From Lacticaseibacillus porcinae (lineage in GTDB: Bacteria > Bacillota > Bacilli > Lactobacillales > Lactobacillaceae): DNA of 49,083 bases. Position numbers and translations under genes: made by a program. The DNA is taken from positions 1 to 49,083 of the forward strand of contig NZ_RHNS01000022.1 in the NCBI RefSeq assembly GCF_003946305.1, written 5' to 3'. The first letter of the stretch is position 1. Every line of letters starts with the position of its first letter. The notes below the pieces were generated by a model. The model was not told where the DNA came from. It searched no databases and was given only the letters and a program-made list of their open reading frames with translations. Positions 23,411 through 32,601 of this stretch are shown in pieces.

Positions 23411-24643
23411 CTAAGCCCAATCGCCATGACGAAAAATCGGAACGCGTTTGCCATCTTTTGTGATGCCATCAATATCCATTTCCGCCGAACCCATCATGAA
23501 GTCGACATGGGTGTCTGCGACATTCAATCCATGAGCTTTGAGCTCATCAGCACTCATGTCAATCCCACCCGCGATCGAGAAAGGATAAGCAGTTCCTAAA
23601 GCCATGTGATCAGAGGCGTTTTCATCAAAAAGGGTGTTGTAAAAGATGATCCCAGATTGACTGATCGGACTTGGATCTGGTACCAAAGAGACTTCACCAA
23701 GCGATCGGGCACCAGGAATTGCCAGTAAGTGTTGCAAGGTTTCATCGCCTTGATCGGCATGGGCAGCAACCACTTGCCCTGCTTTAAAAGTGAAATGCAT
23801 GCCTTCCAAAATCGTGCCAGCGTAGGATAAAGGTTTTGTAGAAGTAACTGTGCCATCAATGCGACGGTTATCAGGGGCTGTGAAGACTTCTTCAGTCGGC
23901 ATATTAGCCATGAATTCTTCGCCTTGAGGATTGAAGGAGCCAGCGCCTTCCCAGATATGATTTTCTGGTAAACCAACAGTCAAGTCAGTACCAGGGGCTT
24001 GATAATGCAACGCATCAAATTGCATGTCATTGAGCCAAGCAGATTTGGTGGAAAGCGTTTGGTCATGTTGTTTCCAAGCGGTTGCAGGATCAGGTTGATC
24101 GATCCGCGTGGTTTTGAAAATTGCGGTCCAGAGTTGGTCAACTGCAGTGTCGACATCGACATCCGGGAAAACCTTCTTGGCCCATGCAGGCGTTGCCGCA
24201 CCAAGAATTGTCCAAGAGATCTGATTGTTTGAAATGGCGTTGATCAAATTGCCATAGGCCTTTTGGAAGCCATTTTGGAAGCCTGCGATGCGTAAAGGAT
24301 CAATACCAGCTAAATTATCGGGATCGCCGCTGGTGACGGTGATGCGTTTGGCGTGATGATCCAACCAATAGTTAAACCGCGCTTCAACATCGGGAGATTG
24401 ATTGAACAACCGGTCTTCGGCTTCGTGTTGCATGTGCAAGCGCGTAATGGCGTCATCTTGCCACCAAAGTTGCACTTCAGCTGCACCGCGTTGATATGCC
24501 GCTTCAACAATTAACGCCGCAAAGTCACGTAATTCAGTGCTGATCTGTAAGTAGACGGTGTCACCAGGTTTTACCTGAACACCAGTATCGACAGCCAAAG
24601 TCGCATATTTTTTTAAATTCTCAGTGAAATTTGGTAAAGTCAT
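23411..24643 (-). CDS. pepS: Aminopeptidase, M29 family (PepS/AmpS)
   Basis: 410 residues, the normal length. Family blocks include NFTENLKKYATLAVDTGVQVKPGD, NHIWEGAGSFNPQGEEFMANMPTEEVFTAPD, YAGTILEGMHFTF, LGEVSLVPDPSPIS, FDENASDHMALGTAYP and THVDFMMGS. The His, Glu and Asp residues in these blocks bind the two metal ions. The enzyme removes N-terminal amino acids from peptides in the cytoplasm. GTGAGGAAG precedes the ATG. It is monocistronic. Confidence 0.94.
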   Translation of the reverse strand: MTLPNFTENLKKYATLAVDTGVQVKPGDTVYLQISTELRDFAALIVEAAYQRGAAEVQLWWQDDAITRLHMQHEAEDRLFNQSPDVEARFNYWLDHHAKRITVTSGDPDNLAGIDPLRIAGFQNGFQKAYGNLINAISNNQISWTILGAATPAWAKKVFPDVDVDTAVDQLWTAIFKTTRIDQPDPATAWKQHDQTLSTKSAWLNDMQFDALHYQAPGTDLTVGLPENHIWEGAGSFNPQGEEFMANMPTEEVFTAPDNRRIDGTVTSTKPLSYAGTILEGMHFTFKAGQVVAAHADQGDETLQHLLAIPGARSLGEVSLVPDPSPISQSGIIFYNTLFDENASDHMALGTAYPFSIAGGIDMSADELKAHGLNVADTHVDFMMGSAEMDIDGITKDGKRVPIFRHGDWA

Positions 24644-24812
24644 GGCGCTTCCTCACTTTTTTCTCATTTGATTCATCATACCATAATCGCTGTTGGTTCA
24701 CCTAGATAACAATTGTGGTGGCGTCAAGACGGTCAATTTCAAACTAGAATCGGAAAAGTTTAGTCTTGAAAAGGGCGACTGAATGACTTTAGTATTTTCT
24801 TAATAATAATGA

Positions 24813-24871
24813 TTGCGTTTTCGAAAAGCTTTGGTAAAATAACATTAGAACAAACAATGGGGTACTGTTTG
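24813..24871 (+). promoter_or_regulatory. tetR promoter with palindromic operator
   Basis: TTGCGT (24813-24818), a 16-nt spacer and TAAAAT (24835-24840). CAAACA (24851-24856) and TGTTTG (24866-24871) form an inverted repeat between the -10 and the ribosome site, a usual place for TetR autoregulation. Confidence 0.55.
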
Positions 24872-24887
24872 AAAGTGGGGGAACCGC

Positions 24888-25487
24888 ATGGCGCGCAAGA
24901 AATCAATTACTGATATACAAATTTTGGACATGGCGTATCAAATCGTCATTGAATCTGGTTTTAAAGTCTTTACGGCTCGCAATATTGCCAGACATTTGAA
25001 CTGTTCCACGCAACCGATCTACTTGGAATTCAACTCAATGGGGGAGTTGAAAAAAGCTGTGATGATGCGGTTGCGCAAGGAATTAAAAATTGCTCTTGGT
25101 CAACGTTACACCGCTGATCCGCTAGTCGACATTGGGTTGGCTTTTGCCGATTTTGTGGTCACGCAACCGGTGTTATATGATGCTGTTTTTGTAAAAGCTA
25201 ATTTTGGGGTTGATGCTGTTCGAGACTTTTTGAATCAGCAAGCTGATTTAATTCTAAGCGATTATCAACCGGCAGCGACATTGACTGATCATCAACGTGA
25301 AGATCTGATTAAAGGTTTATGGATCGTTGGCACTGGGGTAGGGAGTCTAGCGGCTAGCGGTTTTGTTCAATTAACGGATAATCAACGCAGCGAAATGATG
25401 CTTGCAGTGTTGCAAGACTTCATTGCCAATGGGCGTTTCACTAACGCACCTTCAGCCATTGCCTTAGATCAAGCTGCAGTGATGTAA
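24888..25487 (+). CDS. TetR/AcrR-family transcriptional regulator
   Basis: 199 residues. The N-terminal HTH is ARNIARHLNCSTQPIYLEFNSMGELKKAVM (about 26-55); the C-terminal ligand domain is typical in size. GTGGGGG precedes the ATG. The palindrome between promoter and start codon suggests autoregulation. The DUF2252 gene follows 14 nt later but behind a terminator hairpin, so joint expression is uncertain. Confidence 0.87.
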   Translation: MARKKSITDIQILDMAYQIVIESGFKVFTARNIARHLNCSTQPIYLEFNSMGELKKAVMMRLRKELKIALGQRYTADPLVDIGLAFADFVVTQPVLYDAVFVKANFGVDAVRDFLNQQADLILSDYQPAATLTDHQREDLIKGLWIVGTGVGSLAASGFVQLTDNQRSEMMLAVLQDFIANGRFTNAPSAIALDQAAVM

Positions 25488-25493
25488 ACTGGT

Positions 25494-25519
25494 CGAGCCT
25501 CGTGGAGGCTCGACTTTTT
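25494..25519 (+). terminator. Terminator after tetR
   Basis: TCGAGCCTC and GAGGCTCGA around GTG, followed by CTTTTTC. The longest DUF2252 reading frame begins inside its loop. Confidence 0.8.
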
Positions 25520-26881
25520 CAGTGGAGGGACATCATCAATTCTTTAATTTCAGATATCTTAAAGACGCCATTGCCAGTTGGCGTGGACCAACGGCGGGCA
25601 TTAGGCAAAAAGCAACGTGATGAAACACCGATCAGTGCTTTAGGTCATCGCCCGGTGATCACCCGGTCTGCGCCGCACTTCATTCACACGATTGAAAGTC
25701 ATCTCATTGCTGAATTGTTGCCGATGCGTCATCAACGGATGCTTGCAGGGCCAGCGGCTTTTTTCCGTGGGACTGCAGAACTGATGGCGTACGATTTGCG
25801 TCATGAAGTCAATAGTGGCATTGAAGTGCTGAGCTCTGGGGATGCACATTTACAAAATTTTGGCTTTTATGCTTCGCCTGAGCGACAATTACTGTTTGAT
25901 TTAAACGATTTTGATGAAGCCGCGGTGCTTCCTTTTGAATATGATGTCAAACGCTTAGCTACCAGTGTTTATCTACTTGGCGCACAGATGCATTTTGATG
26001 CTGATCAAATGGATACATTGGTTAAACAAGTGGTCCGCATCTATCGCAAAAGCTTAAAAACCAGTTTTAAACAAACGCAGCTTGAGCGCTTCTATACCAC
26101 TAGCGAAGTGCATGCGTTGATCGGTGGTATTGATGCCAAAGCAGCTGGGTTGATCGATAAAATCGTCACCAAGGCGAAATCTCGTGATCAAGCGTCAGTG
26201 ATCAAAAAATACACCCAACGCACTGCAAGCGGGCAATTACGCTTTAAAGTGTCGCCGCCGCGCTCGATTCATGTTGAAGCAGACACTGAAGTCAGCTTGA
26301 TGCAAGGGCTTTTAGCCTATCGTGAAACCACCCGCGCAGATGTCAATTTGTTGCTCCATCAATATCATGTGACTGATATGATTCGCCATTCGGTGGGGAT
26401 CGGCAGTTTTGGTACCCATTGTTACTTGGTGTTACTAATGGGTCCTAATGGCAGTTCAATTGTGTTGCAGATCAAAGAAGCTTTACCAGATCGCCATCAC
26501 CTGAGCTTGCAAACCGACTCTGCTAGTTTACAATCTGAAACGCAAGCAGGGCAGCGCATTATCGCTGCCACTCAGATCTTACAAAAAGCTTCTGATCCAT
26601 TTTTAGGGTGGATGACGATCGGTAAGCGCAGTTTTTATGTCCGACAATTTCGGGATATGAAAGAATCTGTTGATGTCACGAAATTGAATTTCGAGCAATT
26701 TCAAGCATACAGTGAAATATGTGCACAATTGCTTGCCAAAGCCCATGCTCAAAGTCCGCAAGCTGCGGTGATTTGTGGCTACTTAAATAAGGACTTTGAT
26801 GCCGTGATCCAATCATGGTGTTTGGATTATCTCCATCAAGTGGTCAATGATTTTGCGGCGTTTGCTGGCCAGTTTGAATAA
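25502..26881 (+). CDS. DUF2252 family protein
   Basis: Up to 459 residues. FFRGTAELMAYDL, SSGDAHLQNFGFYASPERQLLFDLNDFDEAAVLPFEYDVKRLATSV and the C-terminal AHAQ and CGYLNKDFDAVI segments match DUF2252, whose fold resembles phosphotransferases (GDAHLxNFG and DLNDFDE look like the catalytic and metal motifs). The function is unknown. The start is odd: the GTG at 25502 lies in a terminator loop without a ribosome site, while GTGGAGGG at 25522-25529 points to 25532-25535, where only ATC codons stand in frame. A TTG at 25571 is the next standard choice. Confidence 0.82.
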   Translation: MEARLFQWRDIINSLISDILKTPLPVGVDQRRALGKKQRDETPISALGHRPVITRSAPHFIHTIESHLIAELLPMRHQRMLAGPAAFFRGTAELMAYDLRHEVNSGIEVLSSGDAHLQNFGFYASPERQLLFDLNDFDEAAVLPFEYDVKRLATSVYLLGAQMHFDADQMDTLVKQVVRIYRKSLKTSFKQTQLERFYTTSEVHALIGGIDAKAAGLIDKIVTKAKSRDQASVIKKYTQRTASGQLRFKVSPPRSIHVEADTEVSLMQGLLAYRETTRADVNLLLHQYHVTDMIRHSVGIGSFGTHCYLVLLMGPNGSSIVLQIKEALPDRHHLSLQTDSASLQSETQAGQRIIAATQILQKASDPFLGWMTIGKRSFYVRQFRDMKESVDVTKLNFEQFQAYSEICAQLLAKAHAQSPQAAVICGYLNKDFDAVIQSWCLDYLHQVVNDFAAFAGQFE

Positions 26882-27060
26882 AACCGCTTCACGTCACATT
26901 TTTCAGTTGAGTTTCGGCGTGAAGATGCCTAGAATAGATAAGGTGCGTTTTTCAAGAATTGGTAATGTCGAAGCAAATTCGGCGCTTTTTTTGCGCGGTT
27001 GCGGTTATAATCAAAACGCACGAATAGATTCGGCAAATTTTGGTGAAGGGTTCTGATGGA

Positions 27061-28131
27061 TTGGTAACAGCGCAGGCGCCAGGTAAGCTTTATATCGCTG
27101 GTGAATACGCGGTGGTGGAAACAGGGTACCCCGCGGTGATCGTGGCATTAAATCAATTTGTAACGGTGACAGTGACGAAAGCTGAGGGCATTGGGCGGAT
27201 CAATTCCAAGCAATATCAAGAAACCAGCTTAACTTGGCAACGCAATGGCGACGAAATGGTCTTTGATAATCGGGACAACCCGTTTCATTACATTTTAAGC
27301 GCGATTCGTTGCACCGAAATGTATGCTCGTGAACTCGGACGTAACTTATCGGTATACACCATGGATATCGATTCTGATCTTGACGCCAACGATGGCAAAA
27401 AGTATGGCTTAGGCTCTAGTGCTGCGGTCACCGTGGCAACAGTCAAAGCTTTGGATCAATTCTATGCCCTTCACATGACCAAAGCCCAGTTGTATAAACT
27501 GGCTGCCATCGCCCATTTGGACATTCAAGGTAACGGTAGTTTAGGGGACATTGCAGCTTCTGTGTATGGCGGTTGGATCGCTTATCGCTCGTTTGATAAA
27601 GCATGGTTGGCTGCTGAACGTCGTGAACATGGGTTGGCAGAACTTTTGGAAATGGACTGGCCGCAGCTGTCGATTGAGTTGCTACAAGCACCAAAAGAAA
27701 TGCAACTGTTGATCGGTTGGACCGGTTCTCCGGCATCAACCAGTCGCTTGGTTGATAAAATTGCAATTGCCCAAGCTAAAGAACGCGCCGAATATCAAAC
27801 CTTTTTAAGTGCCAGCAAAAATACCTTGGAAGGGTTGATCGAAGGCTTTCGTCAACATTCACTTTCTGCGATTCAAGCCGGCATCCGCGCTAATCGACAA
27901 TTGTTAAATCACTTGGCGCAATTGTCTGGTGTTGAAATCGAAACGCCGATTTTAAAGCAAATGTGTGATTTAGCGGAGAATGCCGGTGGCGCTGCGAAGT
28001 CTAGTGGTGCTGGTGGTGGTGACTGTGGGATCGCATTGGTGGATGCTTCAGTCGACCAAAGTGCCTTAATGAAACAATGGGAAGCTGCCCAAATTGAACC
28101 ATTAGCCTTTCAAGTGCATGAAGTGCTTTAA
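27061..28131 (+). CDS. mvaK2: Phosphomevalonate kinase
   Basis: 356 residues of the GHMP kinase family. APGKLYIAGEYAVVETGYPAV is the N-terminal signature, KKYGLGSSAAVTVATVKAL (about 112-130 from this start) is the ATP loop, and AKSSGAGGGDCGIAL is the C-terminal glycine motif. It phosphorylates 5-phosphomevalonate in isoprenoid synthesis. The TTG at 27061 gives the family-like N-terminus and follows GAAGGG by 10 nt; an ATG at 27056 is out of frame. The other mevalonate genes are not adjacent, unlike the usual mvaK1-mvaD-mvaK2 order. TATAAT lies at 27005-27010. Confidence 0.92.
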   Translation: MVTAQAPGKLYIAGEYAVVETGYPAVIVALNQFVTVTVTKAEGIGRINSKQYQETSLTWQRNGDEMVFDNRDNPFHYILSAIRCTEMYARELGRNLSVYTMDIDSDLDANDGKKYGLGSSAAVTVATVKALDQFYALHMTKAQLYKLAAIAHLDIQGNGSLGDIAASVYGGWIAYRSFDKAWLAAERREHGLAELLEMDWPQLSIELLQAPKEMQLLIGWTGSPASTSRLVDKIAIAQAKERAEYQTFLSASKNTLEGLIEGFRQHSLSAIQAGIRANRQLLNHLAQLSGVEIETPILKQMCDLAENAGGAAKSSGAGGGDCGIALVDASVDQSALMKQWEAAQIEPLAFQVHEVL

Positions 28132-28135
28132 TCAA

Positions 28136-28213
28136 AAAATGTCGCGACGTGACCTTTACCCCAAAAGTTGGAACAAAACTTTGGGGGTAAAGGTCATCCG
28201 GCGGCATTTTTTT
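28136..28213 (+). terminator. Long terminator after mvaK2
   Basis: TGACCTTTACCCC and GGGGTAAAGGTCA are the core arms of a nested stem; AAAATG/CATTTT close it and a run of Ts follows. Confidence 0.85.
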
Positions 28214-28218
28214 ATTTT

Positions 28219-28260
28219 CAAAAAAGGCGCCTCATGTTGAAAGGCTCAACATGAGACGCG
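28219..28260 (-). terminator. Terminator of the SGNH hydrolase gene
   Basis: CTCATGTTGA and TCAACATGAG around AAGGC, with six Ts on the minus strand. Confidence 0.88.
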
Positions 28261-28266
28261 ATAACG

Positions 28267-29073
28267 TTAATGCACATAGAATTGATCGGCTTGTTTCGCT
28301 AATAAATCAGCAATGGCTTGATTGCCTGCATCATTTGGGTGATAACCATCGCCGCTGCCAGCCCAACTCTTTGCGCCTGACTGGGCAATATTGCTGGATT
28401 TTTCATACACCTTAGAAATATCGACCACTGGTACTGTGTATTGTGTTCCGACAGCTTTGATTGCATGGTTATACGATGTACTGGTGTCGGCTTTCCATGT
28501 CGTTAATAAAATAAGCTTTGTTTTTGGTAAGTCGGATTTAAAGCCTGCGACTAAGTTCGCCAGATTGGTTTGAAACGTGGTTGCATCAGCGTAGTTGGGA
28601 TTTGTTTGGTCCTGTTCATTGGTACCCAGTTCAATCGTGATCAGATTTGGTGCCATCGCCACCACTTTATCGTAGTTTGGTTGCGCAATGCTGGTGATCG
28701 TAGCTCCTGCTTGCCAAAAGCCATCAAGGGTCGCTTTATAGCCCAACGTGTCTTTTAAATAGCGGGTGAAGACATATTGATAAGCCATATTCTCTTTGCT
28801 GGTGTAGTCGCCAGCAGCTAAACTATCGCCTAAAGCCACATATTTTAATGATTGATCATGACCGACCTTTTGATTGACCTTGTTTGTTTTGTGCGTGGTA
28901 GTTGATGAACTGACCGCTGAGCTACTGTTGGCAGCTTGTTTTGCAACTAAAGCTGCATGTGAAGCCTTTTGGGCGGCGAATTGATCCGCTTGATGTTGGC
29001 GACCAAAGAAAATAATCATGCCGAGTGCGACCAGCGCCAAAAGTGCGGCAAAAAATAGCCCAATTTTTTTCAT
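28267..29073 (-). CDS. Membrane-anchored SGNH/GDSL hydrolase
   Basis: 268 residues. An N-terminal membrane anchor (about 4-24) is followed by a Ser/Thr-rich linker (about 45-72) and an external catalytic domain. Block I YVALGDSLAAGD holds the nucleophile Ser, block III is GTNEQD (Glu in place of the usual Asp of GxND), and DGYHPND gives the Asp-His pair. It probably de-esterifies cell-surface material such as acylated glycans or peptidoglycan. CGGGGG precedes the ATG. It is monocistronic. Confidence 0.9.
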   Translation of the reverse strand: MKKIGLFFAALLALVALGMIIFFGRQHQADQFAAQKASHAALVAKQAANSSSAVSSSTTTHKTNKVNQKVGHDQSLKYVALGDSLAAGDYTSKENMAYQYVFTRYLKDTLGYKATLDGFWQAGATITSIAQPNYDKVVAMAPNLITIELGTNEQDQTNPNYADATTFQTNLANLVAGFKSDLPKTKLILLTTWKADTSTSYNHAIKAVGTQYTVPVVDISKVYEKSSNIAQSGAKSWAGSGDGYHPNDAGNQAIADLLAKQADQFYVH

Positions 29074-29237
29074 AAAAACGTTCCCCCGATAAGTAATACC
29101 TTAATCTTACCAGATATTCGTTCAAGTTTGCTTCAAACCTGCTGTTAAGTCTTAATTCGCCGAAATTTTACGTTCTTTTCACCCATTTCGCAGGCAATTC
29201 GGGTATGATGGACATATACCTTGAGGAGGATAAGCCA

Positions 29238-30146
29238 TTGAAAGTACGCAAAGCTGTGATCCCTGCAGCGGGGCTCGGGACCCGCTTTTTACCTGCTACC
29301 AAAGCTTTAGCCAAAGAGATGTTGCCGATCGTTGATAAGCCAACGATTCAATTCATTGTTGAAGAAGCTAAAGCATCAGGTATCGAAGATATTTTGATCG
29401 TGGAAGGGAAACAAAAACGTTCCATTGAAGATCATTTTGATTCTGCGCCTGAATTGGAACAAAATCTGGAAGCCAAACATAAAGACAAACTGCTGGAATT
29501 GGTTCACCAAACCACTGATATCGGCGTTAATTTATTTTTTGTCCGCCAACCTTATCCACGTGGTTTGGGGGATGCGGTACGTTTGGCGAAATCGTTCATC
29601 GCTGACGAGCCATTCGTGGTGATGTTGGGTGACGATTTGATGCAAGATAAAGTGCCATTGACGCAACAATTGATCGATGCCTACAATGAAACCCATGCTT
29701 CAATTTTAGCGGTTAAGAAAGTGCCACATGAAGAAGTTTCTGCATATGGCGTGATCGACCCTGAAAGCGAAGTGAAGCCTGGGTTATTCAACGTCAAGAA
29801 ATTCGTTGAAAAGCCAGCAGTTGAAGATGCGCCTTCAGATTTGGCCATCATTGGGCGCTACTTGCTGACCCCTGAAATTTTCGACATTTTGGATAATCAA
29901 AAGCCTGGCAAAGGCAACGAAATTCAATTGACTGATGCCATTGACGAATTGAACAAGACCCAACGCGTATTTGCGCATGAATTTACAGGGGATCGCTTCG
30001 ACGTCGGCAATAAGTTCGGATTTGTTCAAACCACGATCGAATATGGTTTGACACATCCTGAGGTCAAAGATCAATTACGACCATACATTTTAAACTTAGC
30101 TGAACAACTCAAACAAGCTGATAAGCCAACAAAACCTGCAAAATAA
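29238..30146 (+). CDS. galU: UTP-glucose-1-phosphate uridylyltransferase
   Basis: 302 residues. [33 protein letters not shown] is the nucleotidyltransferase signature; FVVMLGDDL and [14 protein letters not shown] complete the active site. It makes UDP-glucose for exopolysaccharide, teichoic acid and glycolipid synthesis and the Leloir pathway. The TTG at 29238 follows AGGAGG by 8 nt; the upstream ATG lies inside the promoter region (TATGAT near 29204). Confidence 0.96.
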   Translation: MKVRKAVIPAAGLGTRFLPATKALAKEMLPIVDKPTIQFIVEEAKASGIEDILIVEGKQKRSIEDHFDSAPELEQNLEAKHKDKLLELVHQTTDIGVNLFFVRQPYPRGLGDAVRLAKSFIADEPFVVMLGDDLMQDKVPLTQQLIDAYNETHASILAVKKVPHEEVSAYGVIDPESEVKPGLFNVKKFVEKPAVEDAPSDLAIIGRYLLTPEIFDILDNQKPGKGNEIQLTDAIDELNKTQRVFAHEFTGDRFDVGNKFGFVQTTIEYGLTHPEVKDQLRPYILNLAEQLKQADKPTKPAK

Positions 30147-30148
30147 GC

Positions 30149-30178
30149 AAAAACTCCGCCCAAATGAGCGGAGTTTTT
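30149..30178. terminator. Bidirectional terminator between galU and the epimerase gene
   Basis: AAAAACTCCGC and GCGGAGTTTTT around CCAAATGA; it overlaps the epimerase stop codon. Confidence 0.9.
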
Positions 30179-30965
30179 AATTGGCTTGAAGTTTGATTCG
30201 AGTGGTTTGTTCAAAAGCATGCGCGGCATTGACTAATATGGGTTGATCATCGTCAGTTGCCAAAGCGCGGATGCCGACGGTTGCTTTGGGATGCCCTAAA
30301 ATGCCGTTGAAATTGGTGGATTCATCGATATGGTCATAAGTCGAAATCGCTAACCCGCCACCGTTAGCTTGATACCTTAACGTCCAGCGGTCATCGCTAA
30401 GTTGGACGTGGGTTTGCGTGGTTTGAGTCGCTGCCACAGGCTTGGTCATGTCACCAAGGGTCATTTGCTGATGATCGATAGTTCGAGCAGGATCGCCAGT
30501 TAACATGAAGGCTAAATTGTAGTTAGGCCGCAGTTCAATTGGGGTATCACTTTGAACTTGCAGGTGAATGGTCCAAACGTTGTCGTCATCCAGTTGATGG
30601 GTGACAGTGATGGTTTGGGTACCAGGCAAATCGTTGAGCCCATCAGTTAAATGCAACTGCATCACCACAGTATTTTCAATAATTTGGGCCTCCCAGTTCC
30701 AATTTTGCCAATCTGTGCGAGTGGGATGTAGGCAATCTGGACCCATTAAGGCCCCAAAAGGTTCAGGTTGCTGAAGGTAATCTTGCAAGGTGACAAAGCC
30801 TGCAATCAAATTGGGATCTGCACCTGTTTGATCGGGTAACCGTAACTGTTGTACTCGTGCACCAAAAGTAATCAGCCGAAGCGCCAGGTGATGGGAATTT
30901 TTTAACGTGTACTGGGTGATAGTTTCGCCTTGTAGTCTGGCGAAAAGCTTACTTTCAATCGACAA
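30177..30965 (-). CDS. Aldose 1-epimerase family protein
   Basis: 262 residues from the TTG at 30965, which is 7 nt after AAGGAAG; a longer frame overlaps the divergent nuclease gene. ITFGARVQQLRLPDQTG near the N-terminus, a beta-rich body with LRPNYNLAFMLTG and a late GILGHP segment fit the galactose-mutarotase fold. I cannot place all catalytic residues, and the divergence from GalM is large, so a broader hexose-epimerase role is possible. It converges on galU. Confidence 0.72.
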   Translation of the reverse strand: MSIESKLFARLQGETITQYTLKNSHHLALRLITFGARVQQLRLPDQTGADPNLIAGFVTLQDYLQQPEPFGALMGPDCLHPTRTDWQNWNWEAQIIENTVVMQLHLTDGLNDLPGTQTITVTHQLDDDNVWTIHLQVQSDTPIELRPNYNLAFMLTGDPARTIDHQQMTLGDMTKPVAATQTTQTHVQLSDDRWTLRYQANGGGLAISTYDHIDESTNFNGILGHPKATVGIRALATDDDQPILVNAAHAFEQTTRIKLQAN

Positions 30966-31082
30966 GAAACCGCTTCCTTTTGTGTTTCTTCTAGCGTACC
31001 GAAAAAATGCAACAGAATCAACCCAAAGTCTTAGGCAAAGCACCATTATTTCTGGTACGCTTAAAGCTAAGGAGGAGCGCTC

Positions 31083-31649
31083 ATGATTCATAATGTATTG
31101 TGCCGCGGGTATCAGCTATTATTGGCGTTGTTTGCCATTGCTTTACTTTATTCGTTTTGTTTACGCGGCTATTGTCCCACCAATTGGAAAAGCCACTTGG
31201 ATCTGGCTGCCTTCATCTTGATTTCTGTGTTTGTGGTCGTCAATGCGTTGTGGGTGTATCGCCGTCATTTTCGCTATCGTGATTTGCAAATGGATCAAGT
31301 GGATGCCATGGAAGGCGATGAATTCGAGCATTTTTGCGGCTACTTGTTGAAGCGTAACGGCTATAAACACATCAAAGTGACACAAGCCAGTGGCGATCAA
31401 GGGATCGATATTATTGCTGAAAAAAATGGAAAAACGTGCGGATTTCAGTGCAAGCGGTATACTGGATTTGTCGGAAACAAGGCGGTCCAAGAAGTTTGGA
31501 CTGGTCACAATTTTTATAAACTCGATGAGGCAGTGGTGTTGACCAATAGTGAATTCTCAGATTCTGCCATCGAGTTGGCAGATTCGTTAGGCGTGCGATT
31601 AGTCGATCGTCCACGTTTGAAGCGGATGATGCGCCGCTTGCCGAGTTAA
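31083..31649 (+). CDS. Membrane-anchored Mrr-like nuclease
   Basis: 188 residues. Two N-terminal membrane segments (about 9-27 and 38-58) are followed by a cytosolic restriction-endonuclease-like domain: MEGDEFEHFCGYLLKRNGY, ASGDQGIDIIAEKNGKTCGFQCKRY. The Asp of GIDI and the Q-x-K of QCKRY are the expected PD-(D/E)xK catalytic residues. No methyltransferase or specificity gene is near, so it is not a classical restriction system. AAGGAGGAG precedes the ATG. It is read with the isomerase gene 13 nt downstream. Confidence 0.87.
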   Translation: MIHNVLCRGYQLLLALFAIALLYSFCLRGYCPTNWKSHLDLAAFILISVFVVVNALWVYRRHFRYRDLQMDQVDAMEGDEFEHFCGYLLKRNGYKHIKVTQASGDQGIDIIAEKNGKTCGFQCKRYTGFVGNKAVQEVWTGHNFYKLDEAVVLTNSEFSDSAIELADSLGVRLVDRPRLKRMMRRLPS

Positions 31650-31662
31650 ATGAGGAGCCAGT

Positions 31663-32490
31663 ATGCAATTAGGGTTAAAAGCCAGCACTGATGAAGTGCA
31701 AATTCAAAATCGCTTACAACATCATCCAGATGTATTTGAGTTTCACTTGACGGAAGCAGATTTCACGCCAGAAGGCTGGGCACATTTTCAAGAAATGGTG
31801 GCGTGGGTGCAACAAAGTGTGCCTCATGTCGTTTTTCATCATCCGATGAAATGGCACGGGTTGCGGATGGAGTTGTGCGTCAACAAGTTGATGTTTCCAC
31901 AGCTTTATCAATTTGTGATGCAATCATCGCGGCGTTTGATCAACTACGCCAAAGCAGTCGGGGCTGTCGCCTTGATCCATGGCGGCTACGGGTTGCATCC
32001 TGGTGAACATGATTTTGCCAAAGACTGGCCAGATCTGGCAACTGCCCAAAAAGTGGTGCTTGGGCGGATGCTTGATTTTACCGCAACGGCACCAGATAAT
32101 GTGGTGTTTGAAAACTCTTTGTTGCCAGTGTTTGCTTATGGTGATCCTGAATTTGAAGATCGCCTACTTGAGTTGCAGTTACCATTGGCGTACGATGTGT
32201 CGCATGCATTTATTTATGTGCACGGTGACAACAACAAGTTGATCGCTTCGATGCGACATTTGCGGCCATTTGTCCGCCACTATCATTTGGTGGATTCCAT
32301 GGGAAAAACGCATGATAGTTTGGTGCTAGGTGAAGGTGAGATCAACTGGAAGCGGGTGATTCACGCGATGAACTCCAATGCCACGTCGATTTTTGAGATC
32401 AATTTGAAGAATCAAAATAATTGTGAAGAGATGCTTGCCAGCCAGTGGTATCTCGAAGGCTTGATCGCCGCCGAGAAAAATGCACAGTAA
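31663..32490 (+). CDS. Sugar phosphate isomerase/epimerase-like TIM-barrel protein
   Basis: 275 residues of the xylose-isomerase-like/AP-endonuclease-2 fold. VVFHHPMKWHG, ALIHGGYGLHPGE, NVVFENSLLP, LAYDVSHAFIYVHG, RHYHLVDSMGKTHDSLVLGEGEINW and SIFEINL line up with the barrel strands and carry metal-binding His, Glu and Asp. The substrate is unknown. AGGAG precedes the ATG. It is co-transcribed with the Mrr-like nuclease and ends at a strong terminator. Confidence 0.85.
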   Translation: MQLGLKASTDEVQIQNRLQHHPDVFEFHLTEADFTPEGWAHFQEMVAWVQQSVPHVVFHHPMKWHGLRMELCVNKLMFPQLYQFVMQSSRRLINYAKAVGAVALIHGGYGLHPGEHDFAKDWPDLATAQKVVLGRMLDFTATAPDNVVFENSLLPVFAYGDPEFEDRLLELQLPLAYDVSHAFIYVHGDNNKLIASMRHLRPFVRHYHLVDSMGKTHDSLVLGEGEINWKRVIHAMNSNATSIFEINLKNQNNCEEMLASQWYLEGLIAAEKNAQ

Positions 32491-32495
32491 TCCCA

Positions 32496-32524
32496 AAAAG
32501 TCGGCTTGGTGCCGGCTTTTTTTG
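32496..32524 (+). terminator. Terminator after the isomerase-like gene
   Basis: AAAGTCGGC and GCCGGCTTT around TTGGT, followed by a run of Ts. Confidence 0.88.
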
Positions 32525-32601
32525 TTCGCAAAACCCTTGAAACAAAAATATTGTGCGGGTAACATAAATACTAATGTAAATTTATTTACGGGGGTGTTGA
32601 G

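Noticed and set aside
30966-31091. N-terminal extension of the aldose epimerase
   Set aside because: It overlaps the divergent nuclease gene and lacks a ribosome site; the TTG at 30965 has AAGGAAG.
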